Of a stretch of 64,000 bases of DNA, positions 34,713 to 44,350 are shown piece after piece. Each line of letters starts with the position of its first letter. Positions within the stretch are counted from its first letter, which is position 1. Position numbers and translations under genes: made by a program. The notes below the pieces were generated by a model that was not told the DNA's origin, made no database searches, and saw only the letters and a program-made list of their open reading frames with translations. Source of the stretch: JAOUEA01 sp963734685 (lineage in GTDB: Bacteria > Actinomycetota > UBA4738 > HRBIN12); the NCBI GenBank assembly GCA_963734685.1, contig CAVTIC010000007.1:1116001-1180000 (forward strand). Direction: 5' to 3'.

Positions 34713-36253
34713 TCACTCGTCGGAGCGACGGACCAGGCCGCCGGCGCCCGACCCCCGACCGAAGTATCGCCACTCCGGGAAGTTGAAATCCGCGGTGACC
34801 GATGTCGGAAGGAGGACGCTCGCTTCGAGGAACGCCTCGAGGTCGGGGACGCCGTAGAGATTGACCTCCCACCCCCTCGCCTCGAGATCGTCGAGCAGGC
34901 TTCGGGCCAGCGGGCTCCATCGGAGAGAGAGTCGCGAGACGCCCCAGGCGTGCAGGAGGCGCAACGTGTGATCGGCCGCCGTCTCGGAGGCGAGCAGCAA
35001 CGGCGCGAGGAAGTCCACGGGCGCCGAGATCGTCGAGCGGGGGAACCGTTCCCGCAGCGACTCGAACCCGTGCTGCTGCAAGGTGGGCAGCTCGGCGTTG
35101 AACCAGACCCGATCGTCGCCCAACCGGCTCGCATCGACGAGATGGATCGCCTCGGTCAACGTCGAACCGTCCTCCTTGAGGTCGAGCTTCACCGATCGTT
35201 TCGCTCCCGCGAGTGCTCGGATCGCGTCGGCGACGAGCAGCCTCGGCTCATCGCGTCGCCACGGTGTCTCGTCGAACCCGTCGTGCCTGAGCACGAGTCG
35301 GCCGAGCGGATCGCGGCGCACGTCGATCTCGGCCCACCGCACTTCCGATGAGAGGAACCGATCGAGGTTCACGGCGTCGTTCACACCATGCCAGACGAAC
35401 TCGACGCGGCTGAGGAAGGAGCGCTCCGGCACGAGCTCGCGGAGCCGATAGTCACGTCCGGCGACGAGCCGATCCTGGTGGAGGCGCTGGGAGTTGAAGA
35501 TCGTGTCCGCATGCAGGAACAGGATCTCGCCCGCAGGGTCGGCCGCCGCCATGGCTCGGAGGTTCTCCGGCTCGTTGTCGACCACCGCCACCACTCGCTG
35601 TCCGCGGCGCCGGAGCTCATCGATCGCGGCAACCTTGGACGATGGCACATCGCGGTCCCCGTTCGCCGTGAACAGCAGATCGGGCTCGAACCGGACGCGG
35701 TACGCGGCGCCGAGGGTGTTGAGCGATTCCAACGTGTGCTCGCGCATGCGGTGCGCTCGGCCCGTGTTCAGAGCGATGTGGGTGCGGGGCTGGAGCTGGA
35801 ACCATCTGATCACCCCGAACACCCCCTCGAACGGTCGGCTCGCCGCCAACACCGAGCCCGATCCCACAGGTGGGTTCGGTAGAACCCGGCGACGTCACCG
35901 CGAACGATCGAGGGAACCACCAGCGAGGCGAGCACGTCGTCGATGTCGTCCTCGTGGTGCGTGATGTCGTTGGCGACCACCCCTCGGAAATGGTCGGTGC
36001 CGCGGCTCCGGTCATATGCGAGCAATACGTGCACGACGAGGTGGCGGAGGTCGAGGATCGTGCCGTCGATGTCGAAGACGACACAGAGCTCGTCGGACGG
36101 AAATCGTCGCCGGGCTCGCTCGTAGTGCTCGGACAGGGAGCGCATCCATCCCGACGCGTCGCCCGGTCCCGAGCCGGCCGGGGCGCGCGACCGCGATGCT
36201 TCCGTAAGGCGATCGCCGGCAACCGGGATGCTCGCTCGCTCGGGGAAGCTCAC
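34713..36253 (-). pseudogene. HAD hydrolase fused to a GDPD/FAM151-like TIM-barrel domain, one frameshift
   Basis: The N-terminal part (frame ending ~35810) has HAD motif I DIDGTILD. The remainder is in another frame from ~35866 and contains motif II ALNTGR, the SSK lysine and the motif IV region VVDNEPEN. A single missing base near 35866 (LWDRAR / VLAASRPFEG) separates them. C-terminal ~240 residues (VEFVWHGVNDAVNLDRFL, WAEIDVRRDPLG, LRHDGFDE) resemble the phosphodiesterase-like barrel of GDPD and FAM151/menorin (DUF2181) proteins. Start GTG 36253 or ATG 36145. Function unknown; the two-domain layout suggests a phosphate-ester enzyme. Confidence 0.65.
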
Positions 36254-36539
36254 GGGACGAAGCGTAGGGTGCCACCATGAACCCTGTGACTGGGTTCGGG
36301 TGATGTTCACGGAACCTTCCCCGAGGCGTTCACCGGGTCGGTTATCCAAGAGATGTGTACGGCAGTTCGCCTCCAGCCTGGGTGGCGATCTGACTTCGCC
36401 CGCGGGGACGACGTCCAGGTTCGTTCGCGATGATCGACCCGGTGCGCGGACAACATTCACCCTCCGTTCACCGATGTGCATCGTGACAACCGCAACGGGT
36501 CCGGAGCACGATCAGGCACCCAACCCACAGGAGAGGCCC

Positions 36540-37150
36540 GTGATCACTGCATCTGTCTCTCGCCGGTGTCTCTGCGCTCTGCTGGTCCCGGGCATCGCGG
36601 TGACGCTCACGCTGGCGCTGGGCGGCTCGCCCGCGGCCTCGGCAGAGCCGCCCACCTGCTTCAGAAGGACGGCGACCATCGTGGGAGACGGTGGCGATGA
36701 ACGGATCGAGGGCACTCCCGAGACCGACGTGATCGTCGCTCGAGGCGGACACGACGTGATCTTCGCGGGCGAAGGCGACGACTTCATCTGTGGCAACGCC
36801 GGAACCGACATGATCGACGGCGGGGGCGGAAACGACCGCACCTCCGGAGGTGCGGGTACGACTTCATCACCGGGGTGGACGGCGATGATGTGATCCGTGG
36901 CGGCGCGGGGGCGGACTCATTGAACTTCGGCGATGAGGAAGATGGCGACGACGAGGTGTTCGGCGGGAACGGCGACGACGCTCTCCACGCCGGGGTCGGG
37001 AGCGACCGCCTCTTCGGTAACGCGGGCGATGATGTCCTCGCGGAAGGGGAGGTGGACACCCCGCTGATCGACCTGTTCTCGGGCGGGCACGGGGTCGACA
37101 CGTGCCTCGCCGGTTCCGAGGACGATGTCCAAGGGTGCGAGAGCCCATAG
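36540..37150 (+). pseudogene. Secreted calcium-binding (RTX-like) protein with one frameshift
   Basis: GTG at 36540 with AGGAGAGG upstream. Signal peptide (LLVPGIAVTLTLALGGSPAASA). Repeats of the GGxGxDxx type follow (GDGGDERIEGTPETDVIVARGG, GGGGNDRTSGG). A base is missing near 36856: without the shift the text continues YDFITGVDGDDVIRGG and runs to the stop at 37150. The paralogue at 56889-57806 is intact and aligns across this point (PDFVTGVDGNDEIRGG), confirming the frameshift. Calcium-loaded beta-roll proteins are usually exported. Confidence 0.8.
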
Positions 37151-37627
37151 CCAAGAGATCGGACCGCAGCGAACGATACGCGACGACCTTTCTCTGCGCC
37201 GCGCGCGCTACTCGCTCAAGGCGCGCGTCTCGGGGAGCCCCGCTCTCTACATCCCGATCGCCCGACCGCGTTCCCACGGCGACGAAGAGCGCGTCGTCGG
37301 CCCACGTACCGAGCTGGTGATAAGTCCTCAGGCCCCTAGCGGCGCTCTCGGCCGATGCGATGAGCAGGCCGATCACCGCGCGCCCGACCTTCGAGACGCG
37401 GCTTCGCTCGGTCGCGGGGTGAGAGGAAGGCCCTGACGGATCCGATGACCGGCCTGCTGCCGCCCGCACCAGCACGATGATCTGACGCGGAAGAGCGACG
37501 AGGGCGTGCGGCACCCTCCGTGCAGCCACGACGACGAAGGCATGCTCGTGCCCGGCGCTCGTCATACCATCCCCCCGATGAGCGAACGCCACTACCGGAC
37601 CCTCGTCAACATCGGGAGGACCATCGC
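37151..37627. other. Intergenic region, no confident gene
   Basis: ~477 bp. A minus-strand frame is open through most of it and contains a few protein-like stretches (VGRAVIGLLIASAESAARG, LGTWADDALFVAVG) but no start, ribosome site or family match I can support; it could be a decayed gene. The ribosome site GGGAGG for the next gene is at the right end. Confidence 0.4.
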
Positions 37628-38965
37628 ATGGACGTGAGCAGGCCCACGCGGCGCCGTGATCGAGACGTGCGAGATGGATGGGATGCGGTCGTCGTCGGTG
37701 CCGGACCCGGCGGCAGCATCGCGGCGCTGGTGCTCGCTCGAGCAGGCGCGCGAGTCGCGTTGGTCGATAGGGCCGAGTTCCCGCGGGACAAGGCGTGCGG
37801 CGACCTGATCGGCCCACGGGGCGTGCAGATCCTGCAGGAGCTCGGCGTTCGCGTTCCCGAGTTCGGTCGAGGCAGCGACATGGTCATCGTCGGTCCGTCA
37901 GGGGGGCGGGCACGGCTGCCAGCATTCCCTGGACGGACGTACGCGGATCACGGCGTGATCGTGCCTCGGCGAGTCCTCGACGACGTCCTTCGGACCGAGG
38001 CGATCGCGGCGGGCGCGACGCCGATAACGGCTCGGATCGTCGCAGCGGATCGCTCGGCAGACGGGAGCCTCGACATCCTCACCGCGAGCGACGGGAGGTG
38101 CCTCCGAGGGCGCGTCGTGATCGGCGCGGACGGGGCGCTGAGCCCGATCGCGCACGTCGCGGGCATGCTCGATCGCGAGGCTGCGCTCTGGGGGTTCGCG
38201 ATCCGCGGCTACGTGTCAGCTCGCGTGCCGCTCCCTCTGCTCGCACTCCTCGACCGGCAGCCGGGGAGGATCTTCCCCGGGTATGGCTGGCTCTTTCCAG
38301 GTGCGGATGGTCGAGCCAATATCGGGATCGGCCTGGCGCTCAAGCGGCGCCGTCGGCCCGCCGCCGGACTGCATGAGGACCTCGTGCGGCTGAGCGAGCG
38401 GCTTCGAGCGAGCGGAGACCTGCCGGCACGGTCCATGCCGGGCCCGGTCATCGGCGGTTGGCTTCGCATGGGCGGGATCGGCTCTCCGGTCGCGGCGCAC
38501 AACGTGCTACTCGTCGGCGACGCTGCGGGTCTCGTGAACCCCCTGCAGGGCGAAGGGATCGCTCCGGCCATGGTGAGTGGGCGCCTGGCGGCTGAGGCCG
38601 TCGTGGCAGAGGCGGCGTCGGCCCACCCGGCGAGCGCCGGCGAGGCGTATGCCGCCGCTCTCGACGAACGCTTCGGATCATTCATGGGCGGTGCCGCGGC
38701 CGTGCACACCGCGATGCTTCGGCGAACCCGCCTCACGTCGGCGAGCGCCCGCCTGTGCACGTCCCCCGGCCTTCGCCGGGTAGTGGCCGGAACGTGGTCG
38801 CTCTACATGAACGGTCTCGTCGATGGCGCTCAACCAAGACCGGCGGCCTGGAGCGCGTCGCTCCTCCAGCGGACGACGGCTCGGATGGCGGCCGATCGCG
38901 CGCCCTCGAGGGATCGAGGTGACGCGAACAGCACGAGGGTCCGAAGCGTTCCTCGAGCGTCATGA
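37628..38965 (+). CDS. Geranylgeranyl-reductase-family FAD-dependent oxidoreductase
   Basis: 445 residues from the ATG at 37628 (GGGAGG 8 bp upstream). FAD-binding VVVGAGPGGSIAALVLARAG (20-40) with the acidic residue in ALVDRAEFPR; the family signature PRDKACGD; GADGALSPIA; and the second FAD motif LLVGDAAGLVNPLQGEGI. Reduces isoprenoid chains of lipids or menaquinone, or an unknown substrate. The C-terminal ~45 residues are basic and low complexity. Intact counterpart of the broken gene at 23230-24330, though the two are not close copies. Confidence 0.9.
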   Translation: MDVSRPTRRRDRDVRDGWDAVVVGAGPGGSIAALVLARAGARVALVDRAEFPRDKACGDLIGPRGVQILQELGVRVPEFGRGSDMVIVGPSGGRARLPAFPGRTYADHGVIVPRRVLDDVLRTEAIAAGATPITARIVAADRSADGSLDILTASDGRCLRGRVVIGADGALSPIAHVAGMLDREAALWGFAIRGYVSARVPLPLLALLDRQPGRIFPGYGWLFPGADGRANIGIGLALKRRRRPAAGLHEDLVRLSERLRASGDLPARSMPGPVIGGWLRMGGIGSPVAAHNVLLVGDAAGLVNPLQGEGIAPAMVSGRLAAEAVVAEAASAHPASAGEAYAAALDERFGSFMGGAAAVHTAMLRRTRLTSASARLCTSPGLRRVVAGTWSLYMNGLVDGAQPRPAAWSASLLQRTTARMAADRAPSRDRGDANSTRVRSVPRAS

Positions 38966-39100
38966 TCTCGGGGACCCCAAGGTCCCACGCTGGAAGGCCG
39001 CCCGTTCGACGGCCGGTCCTAAGTGAGATGATGGACCGAAGGTTGTAACGGGACCGCTCGCGAAGAGGCCGTGGGTAGCCCCCCGATCAGGGAGGGCACC

Positions 39101-39235
39101 ATGCCCATCATGTTGTTAGACCCGGCCGATCGCCTGCTCGATCTGCCACCCCAACAGCTGGGACCGTCGGCGCCGGCGAAGCCGCTCGACACTCAAGAGA
39201 TTCCGCGGAGCGGCGGGCCTCATGACGCGAGCTAG
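39101..39235 (+). CDS. Micro-gene 1 of a three-gene cluster
   Basis: 44 residues (MPIMLLDPADRLLDLPPQQL...PHDAS). AGGGAGG lies 5 bp before the ATG. Its last 14 bases overlap the next micro-gene in another frame. No family recognised; a hydrophobic start and proline-rich middle. Confidence 0.5.
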   Translation: MPIMLLDPADRLLDLPPQQLGPSAPAKPLDTQEIPRSGGPHDAS

Positions 39236-39314
39236 CGATATCGCGTACGCGCTTGCTGGAACGATCGCGCTCGGGTTCCTCGCGTTCGCTCTCGTCGGAA
39301 GGTTGGTGGCATGA
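39222..39314 (+). CDS. Micro-gene 2: single-helix membrane peptide
   Basis: 30 residues, ATG at 39222. MTRASDIAYALAGTIALGFLAFALVGRLVA is almost entirely one transmembrane helix with positive ends, similar in style to KdpF-like peptides, but no kdp genes are nearby. Overlaps the preceding ORF by 14 nt and the following by 4 nt (ATGA), so its translation is probably coupled to both. Confidence 0.5.
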   Translation: MTRASDIAYALAGTIALGFLAFALVGRLVA

Positions 39315-39496
39315 ACATCCCACCCGCGCTTCGCGACGATCTGATCCACTACCTGCGCGCGACGAGCGAGGAACGGACGCCCATCATCGCCGAACTGGCG
39401 TGGCGCAACGCTCGGCTGGCTGACCTCCTCGTGGGCCTCGAAGCCCACGACCACTTGCGAGCGCGGTTCGAGACGGAGTTGCTGAACCCGACCTAG
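39311..39496 (+). CDS. Micro-gene 3: small helical protein
   Basis: 61 residues (MNIPPALRDDLIHYLRATSEE...). Helical, amphipathic, acidic/basic balanced; no family recognised. The ATG overlaps the stop of micro-gene 2 (ATGA). The 3' end is 13 bp from the convergent MerR-like remnant. Confidence 0.55.
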   Translation: MNIPPALRDDLIHYLRATSEERTPIIAELAWRNARLADLLVGLEAHDHLRARFETELLNPT

Positions 39497-39509
39497 CTCC
39501 CGAGCGGGC

Positions 39510-39697
39510 TCAGGCCCTCACGGCCCGATGCAGGAGAACGAGCGCTGCGAACCCGGACGCGCGCGACATCGCCGTTCGTGTACGCCGATCCTGTCGCGTC
39601 GAGGAAGCCGAGCTGGGTGTACAGGCGGACCGTTCCGACGTCGACCCCCGCGCTCGGCGAGCTGTCGCTCATCGAGCGCCCCGGGCGGTTCGGTCAT
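39510..39697 (-). pseudogene. MerR-like regulator fragment with indels
   Basis: ATG at 39697 reads MTEPPGALDERQLAER; one base appears missing near ~39645. In the shifted frame it continues GVDVGTVRLYTQLGFLD ... YTNGDVARVR, the helix-turn-helix start of MerR proteins. One extra base near ~39555 is followed by AALVLLHRAVRA and a stop at 39510. About 62 residues in total, so it lacks the rest of a MerR protein or belongs to a short class. Inferred from motif resemblance only. Confidence 0.45.
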
Positions 39698-39798
39698 CGT
39701 GCTAGCTCCGAAGTCGTGTCAACGTTCGACCTGCCCACGTCGCCGATGCTCGCCGAGGGCGGATGAGGTCATGGGCACGTGGCGAGTGCAGCCCTCGC

Positions 39799-40422
39799 TC
39801 AGCCTTCCTTCACGGTGGCGTACCAGACGCGCTCGGCGACCTCGACGACCTCGTCCGAGACGCGGGAGATGCGACGGTAGAGCTCCCGGCGTCCCATCAC
39901 CTCGCGGAGATCGTCGACCTCGATCAAGGCCGAGGCGGCGTCTCGGTACACTCGCTCGAGCCGCCGTTGTGCCTTGATCGCGGCGTCCGCCGCCTCGGTG
40001 GCCGGGCCGTGCTCCTTCGCGCCTTGCTTGGTGAGGCGGCCGAAAGCGTCGTCGAGCCGCCGGACCCCTTCGAGCAGGAACTCAGCCATCTCGCGGACAT
40101 GCTCGTCGGGCGGGATCCCCATCACCTCGGCCTCGCGCACGGCGTCCTTCGCGCCGTTCATCACCCCATCGAGCCGCTCGGACATCGTGTAGAGGTCCTC
40201 GGCGTCGAGCGGCGTCGTGAACGACTCGGTGAGGGCGGCCCGCACCTCGCGCTTCCGCTCGTCGGCCTCGTGTTCGAGCATTCGGACACGGTCTGCCTCA
40301 CCGGCGTCACCGGTGGTCGTCCACCCGACGAGCGCCTCGATCCCTTCGATCGTGACCGCGGCCTGCGCGCGGAGCAGTCCGATCACATCGTGATCTTCGG
40401 GCAGGAACCATGGAACCCTCAT
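39799..40422 (-). CDS. DUF47/PhoU-like accessory protein of phosphate transporter
   Basis: 207 residues from the ATG at 40422 with GGAGGTGG upstream. All-helical (PhoU-like): RMLEHEADERKREVRAALTESF, TPLDAEDLYTMSERLDGVMNGAKD. Such proteins pair with PiT permeases and tune uptake. Its start overlaps the PiT stop by 4 nt (ATGA). Confidence 0.9.
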   Translation of the reverse strand: MRVPWFLPEDHDVIGLLRAQAAVTIEGIEALVGWTTTGDAGEADRVRMLEHEADERKREVRAALTESFTTPLDAEDLYTMSERLDGVMNGAKDAVREAEVMGIPPDEHVREMAEFLLEGVRRLDDAFGRLTKQGAKEHGPATEAADAAIKAQRRLERVYRDAASALIEVDDLREVMGRRELYRRISRVSDEVVEVAERVWYATVKEG

Positions 40423-41513
40423 GCGAGCCACCTCCAGACTGGGAGCGAGACTACGGCGATCGCGGCGGCTGCGGGCATCGTCGTCAGCCACGCGAAGCCG
40501 ATGCCGGTCACGATCCTCCAGTTCACGTGGCGGGTGCGGCGACGCCCGACGCCCACCCCGACGACCGACGACGCGACGATCTGCGATGTGCTGACGGGAG
40601 CGCCGATCACCGATGACGCGAGGATCACCCCGGCCGAGCTGGCCTGGCTGACGAGACCGTCGAGGGGCCGCAAGCGCACGATCCGGCTCCCGATCGTCCG
40701 GACGATGCTCCAGCCGCCCATCGCGGTGCCCAGCGTCAGGGCGAACGCACACGCCAGCGTGACCCATGTGGGGGCGCGCAACGACGTCGTGCGTCCGGTG
40801 GCGAGCAGGAGCGCGGCGATGATGCCGACCGCCTTCTGAGCGTCGTTCGCGCCATGCGAGAAGGCGAGCCACCCTGAGGTCACCCACTGCGCGTTCCGGA
40901 TCACGCCGTCGATCCGCACCGAGGCTCTGCGGAGCGCGCGACGGGCGATCCGGGTGATCATGGCTGCCGCCGCGAACCCGAGCACCGGCGAGATCGCCAG
41001 CGCGATCAACGCGCCGAACGCGCCGACCGGTCGTCCGTGCTCGATCCCACCCCAGTTCACGGCGCTCGTGCCTGCCGTCGCGAGGGCGGAGCCGACGAGC
41101 CCTCCGACGAGTGCATGGCTGGAGCTGGACGGGATCCCGCGCCACCAGGTGATCACGTTCCAGATCACGGCCCCCGTGAGGCCGGCGCCGACGACCGTGA
41201 CCTCCTCGCCGGCCGGCACGGTCACGATCGTCGCGATCGTATCGGCGACCGCCGCACCCAGGAGGAGCGGACCGAGGAGGTTGCAGACCGCGGCGAGGAC
41301 GATCGCCTGCTTCGGCCGGGCGACCCGCGTCGCGACGAGCGTGGCGATCGCGTTGGAGGCGTCGTGGAACCCGTTGGTGATCGCGAACGCGAATGCCATG
41401 GCGATGGCGAGCCGGAACCCCGTCGCAGGCCTCCTTCCACGCGCCGCGACCGCGACCCGCGGATGATAGCCGGGACCGTTCGTCGGCCGCGGGCCGCCCT
41501 CATCGAGCGTCAC
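40419..41513 (-). CDS. PiT family inorganic phosphate transporter
   Basis: 364 residues, GTG start at 41513. Duplicated PiT signature: first half FAFAITNGFHDASNAIATLVATR, second half WLAFSHGANDAQKAVGIIAALL; also the conserved GIPSSSSHALVGGLVGSA and GAPVSTSQIVASSVVG. About ten hydrophobic helices. Low-affinity, metal-phosphate/H+ symport. Forms a coupled operon with the DUF47 gene. Confidence 0.94.
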   Translation of the reverse strand: MTLDEGGPRPTNGPGYHPRVAVAARGRRPATGFRLAIAMAFAFAITNGFHDASNAIATLVATRVARPKQAIVLAAVCNLLGPLLLGAAVADTIATIVTVPAGEEVTVVGAGLTGAVIWNVITWWRGIPSSSSHALVGGLVGSALATAGTSAVNWGGIEHGRPVGAFGALIALAISPVLGFAAAAMITRIARRALRRASVRIDGVIRNAQWVTSGWLAFSHGANDAQKAVGIIAALLLATGRTTSLRAPTWVTLACAFALTLGTAMGGWSIVRTIGSRIVRLRPLDGLVSQASSAGVILASSVIGAPVSTSQIVASSVVGVGVGRRRTRHVNWRIVTGIGFAWLTTMPAAAAIAVVSLPVWRWLA

Positions 41514-41553
41514 CGGCGAGTGTCTTCACCGTCGGGATCGCCCTGGCGCTTCG

Positions 41554-41928
41554 TCAGGCCGTTGCGGGCCCGTGGTGATAGGTCGCGCGCGCCTTCACGA
41601 CAGCGCGAGCCAGGAACAACGCGGCGATCGCGATCACCTGGCCGCCCAGGATCACCTTGTTCACGTCGACGGCGGGCCGCCACTGCACGTCATCGCCCTT
41701 GATCACGAACGCTCCGGCCAGCCTCGCGTTCATCCCGAAGCCGCTGACGTGTCCGGATCCCTCATCACCCGGTCCCTCGCCCACGCCGCCGCCTGCGCAA
41801 CCGCCGACTCGTGCGGCCGGGATCATCATGACTCCGTTCTTCTCGTAGGGGTCACCGAACACCCTGCGAACGGTCATGATCTCCTTGGCCTGTTCGACGT
41901 TCTCGAGCACATCGGTCTTCGCGTCCAT
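41554..41928 (-). CDS. GerW/YtfJ-like protein
   Basis: 124 residues, matching the sporulation-protein YtfJ (GerW) family: RRVFGDPYEKNGVMMIPAARVGGCAGGG, then a Gly-rich loop and FVIKGDDVQWRPAVDVNKVILGGQVIAIAALF. Widespread in non-sporulating actinobacteria too, where the function is unknown. The C-terminus is hydrophobic and may touch the membrane. Confidence 0.85.
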   Translation of the reverse strand: MDAKTDVLENVEQAKEIMTVRRVFGDPYEKNGVMMIPAARVGGCAGGGVGEGPGDEGSGHVSGFGMNARLAGAFVIKGDDVQWRPAVDVNKVILGGQVIAIAALFLARAVVKARATYHHGPATA

Positions 41929-42148
41929 GAGACGCCTCCTCTCTCAACCCATCGTGGCATCGGGGCTCCGGCGACGAGGCGCGATGCCCGATGCGTCCGG
42001 GCCATGTGTGGTTCCCGGGAGGAACGTGAGGGGGCGTATCAGCTATGAGGTTGCGTGCCTGCGCGCGAACGACCCTCGCCGACCGGGACTGTCGAGTCCC
42101 GAACTCGAGCCGAACCGGTGCCAGGCTGGCAGGTGGCGGGAGACGGCG

Positions 42149-43045
42149 ATGCTCGAGATCCGTGATCTGACGAAGCGCTATGGGGACGTGGCAGCGCTCG
42201 ACGGGGCCTCCTTCAACGTGGCACGAGGTCGGATCGTCGGGTTCCTCGGCCCGAACGGCGCGGGCAAGACGACCACGATGCGGGCGATCTTCGGCCTCGT
42301 TCGTCCCGACGAGGGCGAGGTGCGCTGGGACGGAAAGCCGGTCGGCCCCGAGGAGCGGGCCCGGTTCGGCTACATGCCGGAGGAACGAGGGCTCTATCCG
42401 AAGATGAAGGTCAGCGAGGAGCTCACCTATTTCGCCGAGCTGTCCGGGATGAACCGGGCGGCGGCGAAGGAGGCGGCTGTCAGATGGCTCGGGCGTCTTG
42501 GCCTGGGCGACAGGACGGATGCACGGCTCGAGGAGCTTTCCCACGGGAACCAGCAGCGGGTCCAACTGGCCGCGGCACTCGTGCACGATCCCGAGCTCGT
42601 CGTGCTCGACGAGCCGTTCAGCGGACTCGACCCCCTCGGGGTCGAGTCGCTGGCCGAGATGCTCGAGGAGATCGCCGCGGCCGGCGTCGCCGTGGTGTTC
42701 TCGAGCCACCAGCTCGACCTGGTCGAGGACGTGTGCCAGGACGTCGTCATCATCGATCACGGAAGGATCGTGCTGGCCGGCGTGGTCGAGGAACTGAAGG
42801 CCGCCTCGCCCCACCGTTCGCTGGAGGTCGATGTGAACGGCGAGCCATGGGTGCCTGTCCTCCCGGGCGACACCGTCACGAGCAGGCACGACGGCCGGGC
42901 GCGGGTGCTGGTTGACGCGTCGGTGGACCTCAACGGGGTGCTAGGCAGCGCGCGTCGGGCCGGCGAGGTCACGGCGTTCAGCTTCGAGCCTCCCACGCTC
43001 ACCGACCTGTTCCTGGAGGCCGTGTCGGAGGGAGGGCGCTCATGA
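42149..43045 (+). CDS. ABC transporter ATP-binding protein (NatA-like)
   Basis: 298 residues from the ATG at 42149 with GGGAG upstream. Walker A GPNGAGKTT (~36-44), signature as LSHGNQQRVQLA (variant of LSGGQ), Walker B LVVLDEPFSGLDP, and the switch His in VVFSSHQLD. The C-terminal ~80-residue extension (LEVDVNGEPWVPVLPG ... TDLFLEAV) is typical of the DrrA/NatA subgroup. Overlaps the permease gene by 4 nt. Confidence 0.95.
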   Translation: MLEIRDLTKRYGDVAALDGASFNVARGRIVGFLGPNGAGKTTTMRAIFGLVRPDEGEVRWDGKPVGPEERARFGYMPEERGLYPKMKVSEELTYFAELSGMNRAAAKEAAVRWLGRLGLGDRTDARLEELSHGNQQRVQLAAALVHDPELVVLDEPFSGLDPLGVESLAEMLEEIAAAGVAVVFSSHQLDLVEDVCQDVVIIDHGRIVLAGVVEELKAASPHRSLEVDVNGEPWVPVLPGDTVTSRHDGRARVLVDASVDLNGVLGSARRAGEVTAFSFEPPTLTDLFLEAVSEGGRS

Positions 43046-44226
43046 GCGGCGGTGCGCGGCGCCTGTGGCTGGTGGCCCGTCGCGAGTGGAACCAGCGGGC
43101 GCGTTCGCGCGCCTTCCGGATCTCCACCCTCATCTCGATCCTGCTCGTCGTCGCCATCGTCGTGGTGCCCGAGATGTACGGCGGAGGCGTGAAGCCCCGC
43201 CGGACCGTCGGCCTGGTCGGCCAGAGCCCGTCTGAGGTCCCCGCGCTCCTTCGCGCGTCCGGCGAGCAGCTCGGTCTCTCCGTGGAGACGCGCGGGTTCG
43301 CCGACGAGACCGCCGGGCGGGCGGCCTTGCGCGCGGACGAAGTGTCGGTGTTGCTCGTGGATCAGCGGGAGCTGGTCTGGAAGGCGGAGGCCGATGGCGA
43401 GCTCAAGACGATCGTGACCTCAGTGGTGCAAGCCCTGGAGCAGCGGCAGGCGATCGCCGAGCTCCGTCTGACCCCCGAGCAGATCCGACGGCTCGAGCCT
43501 CTCGACCTTCCGTCGAGGAGCCTGGAGCCTGCCACGCAGGAACGCTCGGCGCGGGTCGTGCTGGCCTCGATCGGTCTGGCGTTGCTGTTCATGGCGATCG
43601 CGTTCTACGGAGGCTTCCTGCTCACCGGCGTGGTGGAGGAGAAGTCCAGCCGGGTGGTCGAAGTGCTGCTCTCTCGCCTCCGGCCCACCGAGCTGCTCGC
43701 CGGCAAGGTCCTCGGGATCGGACTCGTCGGTCTGGCGCAGTTCACACTCGTGGCGGCGTCCGCCGTGGTCGCGCTCCGGCTCTCGGAAAACACCCTGGCC
43801 CCCGAGACGACGCCGAGCACGATCGCGTGGATCGTGTTCTGGTTCGCCTTGGGCTACGGCTTCTACTCGGTCCTGTACGCGACGGCGGGCTCGCTGGTCT
43901 CGCGCCAGGAAGAGGCGGAGAGCATGCAGCTCCCGATCACCGCGGTCCTGCTCGTGGGGTACATCCTCGCGTTCAACGCGGCCGAGTCCCCCGATGGCGT
44001 GGCAGCGCTCGTGGGATCGCTGCTCCCCCCCACCGCTCCGATGGTGATGATCGCCCGGCTCGCGCAGGGCGGCGTCCCGTGGTGGCAGATCGTCCTGTCG
44101 GTGGCGCTGATCGTGGTCACGGTCTTCGGCATGGTGCAGCTGGCCGGACGGATCTACGCGGGCGCTGTGCTCCGGATCGGCCGCCGGGTTCACTTGAGAG
44201 AGGCTTGGCGCGGCGCCCAGGCGTGA
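43042..44226 (+). CDS. ABC-2 type permease (NatB-like)
   Basis: 394 residues. N-terminal anchor (RISTLISILLVVAIVVV), an extracytoplasmic domain (~50-170), then helices LASIGLALLFMAIAFYGGFL, GIGLVGLAQFTLVAAS, WIVFWFALGYGFYSVLY and two more. The motif GVVEEKSSRVVEVLLSRLRPTELLAGKVLG is characteristic of NatB/ABC2_membrane_3 exporters. Pairs with the preceding ATPase; substrate (Na+, drug or peptide) unknown. Confidence 0.93.
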   Translation: MSGGARRLWLVARREWNQRARSRAFRISTLISILLVVAIVVVPEMYGGGVKPRRTVGLVGQSPSEVPALLRASGEQLGLSVETRGFADETAGRAALRADEVSVLLVDQRELVWKAEADGELKTIVTSVVQALEQRQAIAELRLTPEQIRRLEPLDLPSRSLEPATQERSARVVLASIGLALLFMAIAFYGGFLLTGVVEEKSSRVVEVLLSRLRPTELLAGKVLGIGLVGLAQFTLVAASAVVALRLSENTLAPETTPSTIAWIVFWFALGYGFYSVLYATAGSLVSRQEEAESMQLPITAVLLVGYILAFNAAESPDGVAALVGSLLPPTAPMVMIARLAQGGVPWWQIVLSVALIVVTVFGMVQLAGRIYAGAVLRIGRRVHLREAWRGAQA

Positions 44227-44302
44227 GGCTCGGCCAGCCGACGGCGTCGGCGGCGGGGGCTTCCACTTCTTCTTGTAGACCGCGGAGCAGGAGATCTTCG
44301 TA

Positions 44303-44350
44303 TGGGCGCTGAGGAAGTCGAACTCCCGCCTTCGGCTTGGCGTGCAGGTG
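44303..44350. repeat. Possible remnant of the tRNA-Val 3'-half att repeat (copy F)
   Basis: TGGGCGCTGAGG..GTCGAAC.CCCG.CTTCG.CTTG..GCGTGCAGGT can be aligned, with gaps, to the tRNA-derived part of copies B-D. Divergent enough that chance resemblance is possible. It lies in the 200-bp gap before the mycothiol-type enzyme gene. Confidence 0.4.

Noticed and set aside
37151..37620. Minus-strand gene in the gap before the flavoprotein
   Set aside because: Open frame only; no start, ribosome site or recognisable family.
44303..44350. Treating copy F as a firm boundary of the accretion zone
   Set aside because: Alignment needs gaps and no arm repeats are visible; kept only as a low-confidence feature.
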